From positions 1 through 61,644 of IMG/VR virus record IMGVR_UViG_3300032069_000399: 61,644 nt of DNA; one strand, 5' to 3'. The notes beneath the pieces are model-generated. The model was given only the letters and a program-made list of their open reading frames with translations, was not told the origin of the DNA and did no database searches. The position numbers and the translations under genes were made by a program. Positions 33,870-41,934 of the stretch are shown here, piece after piece (position 1 is the first letter of the stretch; each line of letters starts with the position of its first letter). Source of the DNA: a virus.

Positions 33870-34667
33870 GTGCGGCTCCAGATCAAGAAGCTCTCGGAAA
33901 CGCGCCTCGATGAAGGACTGGCGACGACCGTCAATGCAGCCAGCGCCTCGAACATGATGGCCGAGTTTGCGGCGATCGAAAAAACGGAGTGCATGTTCGA
34001 GTTTGCCTCGCTGAACAAGCTCGAACAGAGCATCGACCTTTGGAACCTGCGCATCCGCACCTGGGACACCCAGCACGAGCACTGGGGCACAAGCAAGCCC
34101 CCGGAAGACTTCCCGGCGCCCGAATGCATCAACCTGCTTCACGCGGAAACGCAGTGGTACCAGGTCACGCTGATCGGCGCGGCCAACAAGGCAAACTGCG
34201 ACATCTCGGCAAGCGCGACCAGCGTGAACGTCTATGACGGCATGAACGGCCCCCCGCCGGGGAACATCTCGCCTCCTGGCGGCGGCGTGATCATGATGAC
34301 GGATGAGCATGCGCATTACGGGAGCCGCGGCGCTACCAGTTACAGCCAGCTCGTGCGCGGCTGGGACAACACGGTGCCTGCCTCGCATTACGGCCACGAC
34401 ATGGGCGCGCAGAGCCCCGGCCCTCCCCCGATTCCGCCGGACACGAGGCATGACCCGGTTTTCATGAAGAAGTTCAGCACCTCGCTGACGCACTTCATTT
34501 CGATGGCGAGCGAACAGACCGTAATGCTGCCGCGGCCGCTCAATTACTCGCCTTCCGGGTCCCGCAGCGGCATCTTCATGCCGATCATCCTTCGTTACCT
34601 TGCGGACAGGCGGATCTCAAAGACGCTGAGCACAGTGCGACGCCGGACCCTGGGGACACCGGCATAA
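33870..34667 (+). CDS. Phage tail-region protein, unknown
   Basis: A 265-residue protein starting at GTG 33870, two bases after the B2 stop. It opens VRLQIKKLSETRLDEGLATTVN and has a Pro/Gly-rich middle (GMNGPPPGNISPPGGGVIMMTDEHAHYGSRGATSYSQLVRGW), probably an exposed loop in a virion protein. Family not recognised. Confidence 0.6.
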   Translation: MRLQIKKLSETRLDEGLATTVNAASASNMMAEFAAIEKTECMFEFASLNKLEQSIDLWNLRIRTWDTQHEHWGTSKPPEDFPAPECINLLHAETQWYQVTLIGAANKANCDISASATSVNVYDGMNGPPPGNISPPGGGVIMMTDEHAHYGSRGATSYSQLVRGWDNTVPASHYGHDMGAQSPGPPPIPPDTRHDPVFMKKFSTSLTHFISMASEQTVMLPRPLNYSPSGSRSGIFMPIILRYLADRRISKTLSTVRRRTLGTPA

Positions 34668-34701
34668 GCAGGGCGATGACCTATACGCTGGAGGGCATGG
34701 A

Positions 34702-35013
34702 GTGGGAGAAGTGGGAAAACTGATACTTGAGGGCGCGGCCGGCGCCTTGATCGAAATCGTGATCCTGGTGGTGACCGGAGTGGTTCTCCTGGATCGCGTC
34801 AAAAACCTGACCCGGGACCTCAATACGAGGGTGGGCGCATTGGAGCACTGGCGCGACGAGCACATATCGAGCACCCAGCCGCACGCAGTCTGCATCCTCG
34901 AGGACCGCAGGAAGCTCGATGAGCACGAACGTCTGGAAAGGATCGAACGCAAGATTGACCGCCTCGAAGAGCGAATCGATGCCCTGACCGAGAAGATCCA
35001 TGAGCGAAACTGA
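34702..35013 (+). CDS. Membrane/coiled-coil protein of lysis region
   Basis: A 103-residue protein with one transmembrane helix (about 8-30, LEGAAGALIEIVILVVTGVVLL) and a charged coiled coil (70-103, RLERIERKIDRLEERIDALTEKI). GTG 34702 has GGAGGG upstream; GTG 34711 is possible. It overlaps the endolysin gene. It resembles holin-associated or spanin-like proteins. Confidence 0.6.
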   Translation: MGEVGKLILEGAAGALIEIVILVVTGVVLLDRVKNLTRDLNTRVGALEHWRDEHISSTQPHAVCILEDRRKLDEHERLERIERKIDRLEERIDALTEKIHERN

Positions 35014-35518
35014 GATCCTGCGGTTCATCAGGGAGACCTATGGCGGGATGATCGCCGACGCTGCCTTGAAGCACCGCCACCGGCCCGAGGTCCTCGCCGG
35101 GATCATCATGCGTGAAACGCAGGGCGGCCTGTCCTCTTTGCTCGATCAGCCGGGGCCGGAGGGCCGCGGCGACCGCGATAAGGAAGGCCGATACCATGGC
35201 CACGGCTTATGTCAGATCGACGACCGCTCCTTCCCGGAATTCTGCGCTGGCCCGGACTGGAAGGATCCCACGAAAAACATAGAAATGGGTGCCTGGGTGC
35301 TTGCCCGGAAGCGCGCCTTCCTCGCGGCAAGAACACTCAGCTTAACGCTCCCGTTAGATGATCTCGAAAGGGCTGCGATTGCGGCATACAACGCAGGCGA
35401 GGGCCGGGTTCTCAAAGTCATCGAGCAGGGCCTTGACGTCGATATCCGCACCGCGCACGGCAACTACTCCCGCGAGGTTCTGCGATTCGCGGACCTGTAT
35501 CTGAAACTGGAGGTTTGA
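35000..35518 (+). CDS. Endolysin, lytic transglycosylase/lysozyme-like
   Basis: A 172-residue enzyme of the SLT/goose-lysozyme fold. It has IMRETQGG with the probable catalytic Glu near residue 38, GHGLCQIDDRSFPEF and AIAAYNAGEGRVLKVIEQG, the AYNAG motif near the C-terminus. It degrades peptidoglycan. No signal peptide is present, so a holin is needed. Confidence 0.88.
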   Translation: MSETEILRFIRETYGGMIADAALKHRHRPEVLAGIIMRETQGGLSSLLDQPGPEGRGDRDKEGRYHGHGLCQIDDRSFPEFCAGPDWKDPTKNIEMGAWVLARKRAFLAARTLSLTLPLDDLERAAIAAYNAGEGRVLKVIEQGLDVDIRTAHGNYSREVLRFADLYLKLEV

Positions 35519-35521
35519 GAC

Positions 35522-35728
35522 ATGGATTGGCACGATTGGCTACGCAACGACAAAACGCTGCTTGCGCTGCTGATGATGGCCTTCATCGCTGTCTGGTGCT
35601 TCACACGCTACGATAAACTCCTCGATATTGTCACGACGCTGGAGGGCGCCCTCATCGCCCTGATCACGGGCCAGGTGCTGCGACGGGGAAACGGAACCGG
35701 CACGAGCACCCAGGACCAACCCAAGTGA
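35522..35728 (+). CDS. Small membrane protein, holin candidate
   Basis: A 68-residue protein with two hydrophobic stretches (about 12-27 and 34-53) and a polar C-terminal tail. It follows the endolysin by three bases. Size, topology and place fit a holin. Overlaps the next gene's GTG. Confidence 0.6.
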   Translation: MDWHDWLRNDKTLLALLMMAFIAVWCFTRYDKLLDIVTTLEGALIALITGQVLRRGNGTGTSTQDQPK

Positions 35729-36438
35729 AGAAGTTCACTGATTGCCTGAAATGCCTTTGCCTGTTGGCAGCGGCTTTCGCCCTGGTCGAAGCCGGCCTGG
35801 CATTCCGGAATATCGGACGGGCTTCTTCAGCGGCTATGACAACGGTCGACAATGTCGCCGAAGAGATGGAGAAGACCGCGGCTGTGGTTTCGGAATACGC
35901 TCGATACCAGACGCAGCAGCTCCAGGATCCCCGCAACCGAAAGGCGCTCGACGCCGGCATCCAGGCCCTTGCCGTGTTCAACGGCACCGGCAGGCTCATC
36001 AACCGGCAGGTGATCCCCCGGGCGATGGAGGTACTTGACAGCCTATCGAATGCTACGGCCTCCCTCGACCGGGCAATCCAGGCAACGGACCAATCAGTAA
36101 ACGGCGACCTGCTCCCGGAATCTAAGCGGTTGCTTGCCGGAACCACCGATGCCGTTGCATCCACCCGGAAATCAGTCGACGAGACCACGGCACTGATCCT
36201 CCAGGCCGGCAACGATATCCACACGATCCTTTCGGATCCAGCCCTGAAATCCATCCTGGTCGAAACCCGGGAGATCGCGACGCATGCCGACGGCATCGCA
36301 TCGAACCTCGAGGAGGCATCCAAGCGGATGCCCCTTATCGCCGCTGATGTCGAGCGAATCGCCGCGACCAGTTCCCGTTATCGCAAGGCAATTTTGTTGA
36401 GTCAAATCCTGTCCGCCCTCGCGCGGGCATTCTTCTAG
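35725..36438 (+). CDS. Membrane-anchored long helical protein
   Basis: A 237-residue protein with an N-terminal transmembrane or lipoprotein-like segment (CLKCLCLLAAAFALVEAG) and otherwise long amphipathic helices (ATASLDRAIQATDQS..). It resembles helical MlaD-tail or methyl-accepting-like coiled coils only loosely. GTG overlaps the holin candidate's stop. Possibly part of the lysis or envelope-interaction set. Confidence 0.55.
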   Translation: MKKFTDCLKCLCLLAAAFALVEAGLAFRNIGRASSAAMTTVDNVAEEMEKTAAVVSEYARYQTQQLQDPRNRKALDAGIQALAVFNGTGRLINRQVIPRAMEVLDSLSNATASLDRAIQATDQSVNGDLLPESKRLLAGTTDAVASTRKSVDETTALILQAGNDIHTILSDPALKSILVETREIATHADGIASNLEEASKRMPLIAADVERIAATSSRYRKAILLSQILSALARAFF

Positions 36439-36446
36439 GAGAAAAC

Positions 36447-36731
36447 ATGATCAATCTGTTGAAGCGCATCGGCGGCACCCTGAAGGACGCCGTGGTTCAA
36501 ATTTTCGGCCTACAGGTAGTTTTCGGCCCCGGAACCGGGGAAATCAAGAAGGCAGCTATCATGGATTTCCTGAAGAACGCGATCGGTGTCGGCGAGCTGG
36601 CCCTCGGCCGTGACATCGTCGATGAGGCGGAATTTATTGCTGGCCTTGACCAGGCGGCTGAAGGTGTGTTGCGCTCCCTTAAGGCCACCAACCTGTGGCA
36701 AAAGACTTTTGGTGCGAACAAGCCTGCGTAA
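36447..36731 (+). CDS. Small phage protein at end of late operon
   Basis: A 94-residue protein preceded by AGGAG. It is helical (MINLLKRIGGTLKDAVVQIFGLQ) with no membrane segment strong enough to call. Last gene of the late transcript before the cargo island. Unknown function. Confidence 0.5.
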   Translation: MINLLKRIGGTLKDAVVQIFGLQVVFGPGTGEIKKAAIMDFLKNAIGVGELALGRDIVDEAEFIAGLDQAAEGVLRSLKATNLWQKTFGANKPA

Positions 36732-37062
36732 CGGAATCGCATGATCTTCGAGCGACCGACATGGTCGCCAACTGGACCCGATACCTGGCAATGCCCCCAG
36801 AAATCCGATCCCTTCCCCTGTTCGCCGCCAAGCTTGCGCGTCAGGTCTAAGTCAAAGTGCCACTCTATCTTAGAAAGACGTCGTGTTTGCTGCCTCGGTT
36901 AGCCCTGGCAGCCGTGTGCTACACTAAAATGATCACAGGGTTCGATCCGACGGAAGGGCATCCCCTCTGCCGGAAAGGACTCTTGGTTGTAAAAGCGCAT
37001 GCCGATCTGTAAGATGGCGGTTTCAAAATTCTGATTGGCACTTGCGCTGCCCAGGTGGCCCG
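36732..37062. other. Junction between late operon and cargo island
   Basis: No gene is supported. TACACT at 36920-36925 could be a -10 for the toxin-antitoxin pair, though no good -35 lies at the right distance. Base composition drops from here to 38520, consistent with a boundary of acquired DNA. Confidence 0.4.
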
Positions 37063-37767
37063 ATGGATTCTCTAACGCCCTCGAAGTTTGTCGAGTGGGC
37101 GGTTTGGTATGCTGAACAGTACGGTGCAAACCTTACTCCCATTCGCATAGTAAAATTCCTTTATCTGCTCGATCTCTATTACGCACGCCAGAGCGGCGGA
37201 AAGATTTTGACCGGATGGCGGTGGAGGTTCATACACTATGGACCTTTCTGCGGCGAGGCGCTGGATGCAATTTCGGAGGCTGAAACGGCAGGGCTCATTG
37301 CTGGCCAAGTGTTTTCAAGCAGATTTGACAAAGACGGCAGATATTATCGGCACTCCGGAGAAGAAGCGCCCGAGGAGATTCCAGACCTTTTGCCTCAATA
37401 CGTCTGCAGCGAAATCAAGCATGCAGTTAAACTGTGGGCAGATGATACGTACGGATTGCTCAACTTCGTCTACTTCAACACGGAGCCTATGATTTCTGCA
37501 CTCCCTGCTCAGACGCTAGACTTCTCTTCGGCAGAGAAACCCCTTGTCGAAAAGCCAATCGCGATGATCCCCCTCTCCAAAAAGAAGCTAAAGAAAGCCA
37601 ATGAGTTATTGGGGAAATTGCGCGCTGCGCAGCAGCGACAGCTTGCACGAAATGACGAGATTGCCAGCAAGGGCCTTCAAGATGCAGCTTATCTTGAGGC
37701 ACTTCGCGCTCTTGAAGATACAGAGACCCTCATTTCTTTCAGTGGCACTCTTGATCTCACCTCCTAG
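37063..37767 (+). CDS. Panacea-domain (DUF4065/SocA-like) antitoxin candidate
   Basis: A 234-residue protein whose N-terminal 120 residues match the Panacea pattern: FVEWAVWYAEQYG, IRIVKFLYLLDLYYARQSGGKILTGWRWRFIHYGPF. Panacea proteins act as antitoxins to many unrelated toxins, often with the toxin next to them. The downstream gene follows after six bases. The start at 37063 is preferred over TTG 37042 because GGTGG precedes it. AT-richer than the phage genes. Confidence 0.75.
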   Translation: MDSLTPSKFVEWAVWYAEQYGANLTPIRIVKFLYLLDLYYARQSGGKILTGWRWRFIHYGPFCGEALDAISEAETAGLIAGQVFSSRFDKDGRYYRHSGEEAPEEIPDLLPQYVCSEIKHAVKLWADDTYGLLNFVYFNTEPMISALPAQTLDFSSAEKPLVEKPIAMIPLSKKKLKKANELLGKLRAAQQRQLARNDEIASKGLQDAAYLEALRALEDTETLISFSGTLDLTS

Positions 37768-37773
37768 GCGGCG

Positions 37774-38520
37774 ATGGGAATAACTCAGATAATCGATCCC
37801 TTTTACAGAAACCTCGATCCACAGTCCTTCAGAAAGCAATTCCAAAATGGTCAGATTGCGTGGGTGCCCGCTGCATTTTCCGTGGGACTCCCTATGGTCA
37901 TGGAGGTCGAGCGAGACACCCCCCAAGATCACTTCGCATCGAGATTCAAAATACGTCCAATGCTGGATACGGATTTTCGAAAGCGCAGTAAATTACCAAT
38001 AAAACTGCTGAACCTTGGGGAGACAGAGGAGCTCATTGTAAGCCGGAGCAAACTCCGCCCTGCACTCGTCTTTTTGGCTTCTCCGAGCGTGTTCCCTGAT
38101 TTGACCAAGGATCTCAAGAAGTTCGGCAAAGGATATCTGGAAGAAGACTGCGTGGCTGTGATTCCGCTATATAGTATTCAAAAGTTCGACAACGACACAG
38201 GATTTCCCGCTGTTATGATCGCCAGAATCAAGGCGCTCATGTACAACCAGTTTTTCTTCTGTCCAAAGCGGATTTCCGCCCTTCCCTACGACAGTCTCGC
38301 GAGGTTGGACAGGTTGTTTTTCATGCGACCAATCCATCCTGCGTTTCAACCAACCGATCTTGCCCTATCCGATGATTGCCTGCTGCTATTGAGTGTGATG
38401 CTGAGGCGATTTCTCAGGGTTGGCGGTTCAAGGGAGGAAGAGGAAGCCTTTTTGGCATTCAAAGAGCTGGCGTTGGAAACCCTGCCACCCGAGGCGAAAC
38501 CTCCGGCGGATGCCACGTGA
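37774..38520 (+). CDS. Partner of Panacea antitoxin, probable toxin (PemK-like in part)
   Basis: A 248-residue protein with GGCGG before the ATG. A segment SRSKLRPALVFLASPSVFPD recalls the central strand of PemK/MazF-like folds (LRPALV). The rest, including YNQFFFCPKRISALPYDSLARLDRLFFM, is not recognised. By operon logic it is the toxin of a two-gene pair. Toxic activity is inferred, not seen. Confidence 0.5.
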   Translation: MGITQIIDPFYRNLDPQSFRKQFQNGQIAWVPAAFSVGLPMVMEVERDTPQDHFASRFKIRPMLDTDFRKRSKLPIKLLNLGETEELIVSRSKLRPALVFLASPSVFPDLTKDLKKFGKGYLEEDCVAVIPLYSIQKFDNDTGFPAVMIARIKALMYNQFFFCPKRISALPYDSLARLDRLFFMRPIHPAFQPTDLALSDDCLLLLSVMLRRFLRVGGSREEEEAFLAFKELALETLPPEAKPPADAT

Positions 38521-38525
38521 TAACC

Positions 38526-39020
38526 TCAGAGGCTACCTATTTGATCGCTCCTAAGCCTTTGGATAGATCCCCTCATTCCCTTCGCCCTGCAAAGTCCTAA
38601 ACGAATTCTTTTAACGCGACATCCCTCGTGTACCGCCTTGATCCACACACCGCCTCGCTTCTCGTTAACTGCTTGGAATGCACGCTGGAAAACGATACCC
38701 TCACGACTTGTCGCGATGTGAGCCGTTTCCCAATCGCTACGTGCTAGCGCTTTCGTTTCTACAAATGAGATTTGGAAGGGCCAGTAGCTTTGTTTTTCAG
38801 AAATTTCCTGCGGCCAGAAATGTTTTTGGTCGACTTTGGTTTTTGCCACTACACCATAACCAATCAGCCCCTTGACCGGCGCCATTGCATAGAAAAAAAC
38901 AGTATCACCCGGTTCAACCTGCCCCCACGCCTTGCTATGGCGCGGTGTGACTCCCCAGACCTTCTTCTTAATTCCGATCTCCCAATTGTCCGCTGGCCCA
39001 ATCGCAAGCCAATAGCTCAT
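38526..39020 (-). CDS. EVE domain protein
   Basis: A 164-residue protein. Its start at 39020 is preceded by GGAGGAG. YWLAIGPADNWEIGIKKKVWGV, then GDTVFFYAMAPVKGLIGYGVV and YWPFQISF match the EVE/PUA-like fold, which can bind modified bases and is common in defence islands and modification-dependent restriction. It converges with the toxin candidate. The C-terminal 25 residues are basic. Confidence 0.82.
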   Translation of the reverse strand: MSYWLAIGPADNWEIGIKKKVWGVTPRHSKAWGQVEPGDTVFFYAMAPVKGLIGYGVVAKTKVDQKHFWPQEISEKQSYWPFQISFVETKALARSDWETAHIATSREGIVFQRAFQAVNEKRGGVWIKAVHEGCRVKRIRLGLCRAKGMRGSIQRLRSDQIGSL

Positions 39021-39169
39021 AGCTCCTCCTCCGGCGATCGATTTCTTCCGAAACTTGTTCGCTGCCACCTTTCCTGCTCAGTTCCCGTACAACCAAACCG
39101 CGCATGCAGACTGCAATTTGAAGCCAGTAATGAGGTGAAACCGCTGAACGAGGTGTGCCACAGCCGTTG

Positions 39170-41932
39170 TCAGGGCTCTGGTAGTAAGTCGCTCAGCGCC
39201 TTCAGCTTGACTACGTCGAATACTGATTGATTGACGCGGAGGTAGCGCCATGCGGTCCCTGTCGCCTCGGTGATGCGCTCGCACCACTCGCTTATCGCCT
39301 CATCCTTGGCTGCCGTGCCCTCCCACACCCGACCCTTCGTCTCGATGATCCAGTTGACCTCGCCGGCCTTGGTTTTCTGCACTACCAGCCAATCAGGATG
39401 ATAGAAGCCAACCGCACCACTGGGTTTGAGGTAGTCAACGCGGAACTGAGTGCCGGACTCGCCCTGCTCCGTGGTGCCGAGCGCGGCGAAACGCAGCACA
39501 TCGCCTGCCTTGTTGTCGAGGAACTCGGCGAAACGGCGTTCGAAGTCGTTGTAGGTGGCCACGTAGTTAAAGACAGTCTTCTTCGCGACGAGCGGCGGGG
39601 GCAAGTTTCTTCGCCAGCTAAAGTGCTTGGTCTCGGACAGCCTGTAGTCCGCCCGCTCGAACTCGATGGCACGGCGGTCGATGGTCAGCTCGGCGATCTT
39701 TCGGGCGAGGTACTTGGCGATGCCTTCTTGGATCTCCAGCCGCGAGAGGTGGGATCGCAGCGCGTCGCTCTCCATGTCGACCTCCCGGCCGAAGCAACGG
39801 GTGGCAACGTAGTCCCGCACTGCCGGGTACAGCTCGGCGAAACGATTCGGGAGCTTGGCTCGGTCGATGACCTTGTTGGTGATGGAACCCAGTAGTTGCT
39901 GGGGCGGCGGGAGCTCGCCCGTGCCGATTTCGGCCTGATGAACCTCCGTCTCCGTTGTCGCGAATTCGAGCTTTAGTCGGACCCGATACACCTCCGCGAG
40001 CTCTTCCTGCTCGAACACGGGCTTGAGCAACGCGACATCGAGATCCGATAACTTGCGGATGTCGTGCACCAGCCTCGGTTTGGTGATGGGGATCGCGATA
40101 TCGTAGGCAAGACGCTCCTGCACCGGCTCGATGATGATCGGCCTGGGAGGATCGGTCTTGGTCGTCGTAACTCCGACGCCTTCGGCTTCAAGCTGAGTGC
40201 GTAGGACGTTTAGTAGGTTGCGGGTGCCAAGCACCTCCAGAGTCTGTGTCCGGTCCGGGCTAACGTGCGGCATAAGTCGCAACCCGCGACCGATGACCTG
40301 TTCGGGCAAGATCTCGGCTTTGGCGGTGAAAGGCCGCAGACCGAGCACCACGGTTACATTCTTTACATCCCACCCCTCGCGCAACATCATCACGCTGACG
40401 ATGGCCTTGGTCTTGTTCTCGGGCTTGTCGATGTCGCGAGCCGCTTCGCGCGCTTTGTCGAGGTCGCCCTTGGTGATCTCGCCCTCGGAGTCAGTGTGAA
40501 TTACAAGGACTTCCGCCTCCTTAAAGCCGAACTCCTTGGTCTTCCAGAGGTATTCACCGAGTGCGTCGGCGTAGACGTTCTTCTCAGCCATGATGAAGAG
40601 CACGGGCTTGGTGTCGAGCTTCTTATATACGCCCCAGTGGTCTTTCCAGCGCTGGACGGCAGCTCGCAGCCAGTAGCCGTACTTTTCTGCGACGTTGTCC
40701 TCGGTGACATTCTCGGGGTCCTCCGAAGGCCGCTTGGGATCATTCTCCTTGGTGACGATCAGTGGCGCCTTGACGATGCGGTCCTCCACCGCTTGGGCAA
40801 GCGGATAGTCGCAGACCGTCCAGGGGAAGTACATCCCGTTCTGGTCCTTGGGCGTGGCGGAGAAGTCGAGCCAGAGACCTAGGCCCTTGGGGAGGGTTTC
40901 GTGAAGAGCGAGAAGCGACTGGCTCCACTTGAGGTCCTCGTCGTGGACATGGTGTGCCTCGTCGTTCATGACGACAAGATCCTTGAGCGACTTGATGCGC
41001 TCTAGCATGGAGCGCTGGGTGGCCGCCAGGTCCTTGGCCGGTTTCCTGCCGAGCAGCGCGTCCACCGCGTTCTGCGGTGTCCACTCCTTGTCGCGGGACT
41101 CGTAGAGCTGATGGATGTTGGTGAGGAAGAGGTTGCCCGAGCCGTCCGGCTCGGTGGCCTCACCGCGCAAGATCACCTTTGGCTCGAACGGCCGCCACTC
41201 TGGGGGAACAAGCGGCAGCTGCCTAAAGATGTTATTGCTGGCGAAGTCCTTCTCCAGTCGCTGGTAGACGATGACGTTCGGCGCGACAATCAGGAAATTG
41301 GTTGAAAGCTTCGATCCGGGCACGCGCTTCTTGTGGAAGTGCGACCAGATCACCGCCATCGCGATCACCCAAGTCTTGCCCGAGCCGGTGGCCATTTTGA
41401 ATGCGAAGCGCTGCAGGTCTTCCGGCGGCAGGTCCTGCACGCCCTCGCCATCAAGCTCCGGCACGTAGCGGCGGATCTGCCGCTTGCCGTCCATGGTAGT
41501 CTGAAACTCGATGTTCTTCGAAAGTAGGTCCTTCTGGTAAATCGTGGCATGAGACTGGATCAGGTTCTGTGCGTCGCACTCTCGGGCGATCTCGACCAGC
41601 CAGACAAGCGTCTCGATGGCCTCTCGCTGGCAGAAGTAGTATCGGAAAGGGATCGGAAAGTCCGCTACCTCGTGATCTTCGTCGAACCAGTATTCAAACA
41701 GCCGCCGGGTCACGTCCGACGCGCCAGGGTAGCCCTGCTCCCGCCATGCGTCCACTGCCGCACGGATTTTTGGCACCAGCAGCAGGAGGCTCGGACGTCG
41801 GCCCGAGGTGTCCTCCCGCCATCCCGTCGGGGCCGCATCGTCCTTCATAAGGAATGAGATTGGTTTTTCCCACGGACGTCGGCCGGGGATCTCGGGCAGG
41901 TCTTTGTCGTATGCGATGACTGCTTTGGCCAT
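39170..41932 (-). CDS. res: Type III restriction endonuclease subunit (Res)
   Basis: A 920-residue SF2 helicase-nuclease: Walker A ATGSGKT (181-187), DEAH (324-327), a REGWD segment, QVIGRGLRLM (motif VI), and a C-terminal PD-(D/E)XK nuclease with D847, E864 and K866. It partners with Mod to cut DNA lacking the methyl mark. The real start is ATG 41932, preceded by GGAGGTG and two bases after the Mod stop; the open frame runs further upstream but inside mod. Last gene of the five-gene operon. Confidence 0.92.
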   Translation of the reverse strand: MAKAVIAYDKDLPEIPGRRPWEKPISFLMKDDAAPTGWREDTSGRRPSLLLLVPKIRAAVDAWREQGYPGASDVTRRLFEYWFDEDHEVADFPIPFRYYFCQREAIETLVWLVEIARECDAQNLIQSHATIYQKDLLSKNIEFQTTMDGKRQIRRYVPELDGEGVQDLPPEDLQRFAFKMATGSGKTWVIAMAVIWSHFHKKRVPGSKLSTNFLIVAPNVIVYQRLEKDFASNNIFRQLPLVPPEWRPFEPKVILRGEATEPDGSGNLFLTNIHQLYESRDKEWTPQNAVDALLGRKPAKDLAATQRSMLERIKSLKDLVVMNDEAHHVHDEDLKWSQSLLALHETLPKGLGLWLDFSATPKDQNGMYFPWTVCDYPLAQAVEDRIVKAPLIVTKENDPKRPSEDPENVTEDNVAEKYGYWLRAAVQRWKDHWGVYKKLDTKPVLFIMAEKNVYADALGEYLWKTKEFGFKEAEVLVIHTDSEGEITKGDLDKAREAARDIDKPENKTKAIVSVMMLREGWDVKNVTVVLGLRPFTAKAEILPEQVIGRGLRLMPHVSPDRTQTLEVLGTRNLLNVLRTQLEAEGVGVTTTKTDPPRPIIIEPVQERLAYDIAIPITKPRLVHDIRKLSDLDVALLKPVFEQEELAEVYRVRLKLEFATTETEVHQAEIGTGELPPPQQLLGSITNKVIDRAKLPNRFAELYPAVRDYVATRCFGREVDMESDALRSHLSRLEIQEGIAKYLARKIAELTIDRRAIEFERADYRLSETKHFSWRRNLPPPLVAKKTVFNYVATYNDFERRFAEFLDNKAGDVLRFAALGTTEQGESGTQFRVDYLKPSGAVGFYHPDWLVVQKTKAGEVNWIIETKGRVWEGTAAKDEAISEWCERITEATGTAWRYLRVNQSVFDVVKLKALSDLLPEP

Positions 41933-41934
41933 GG

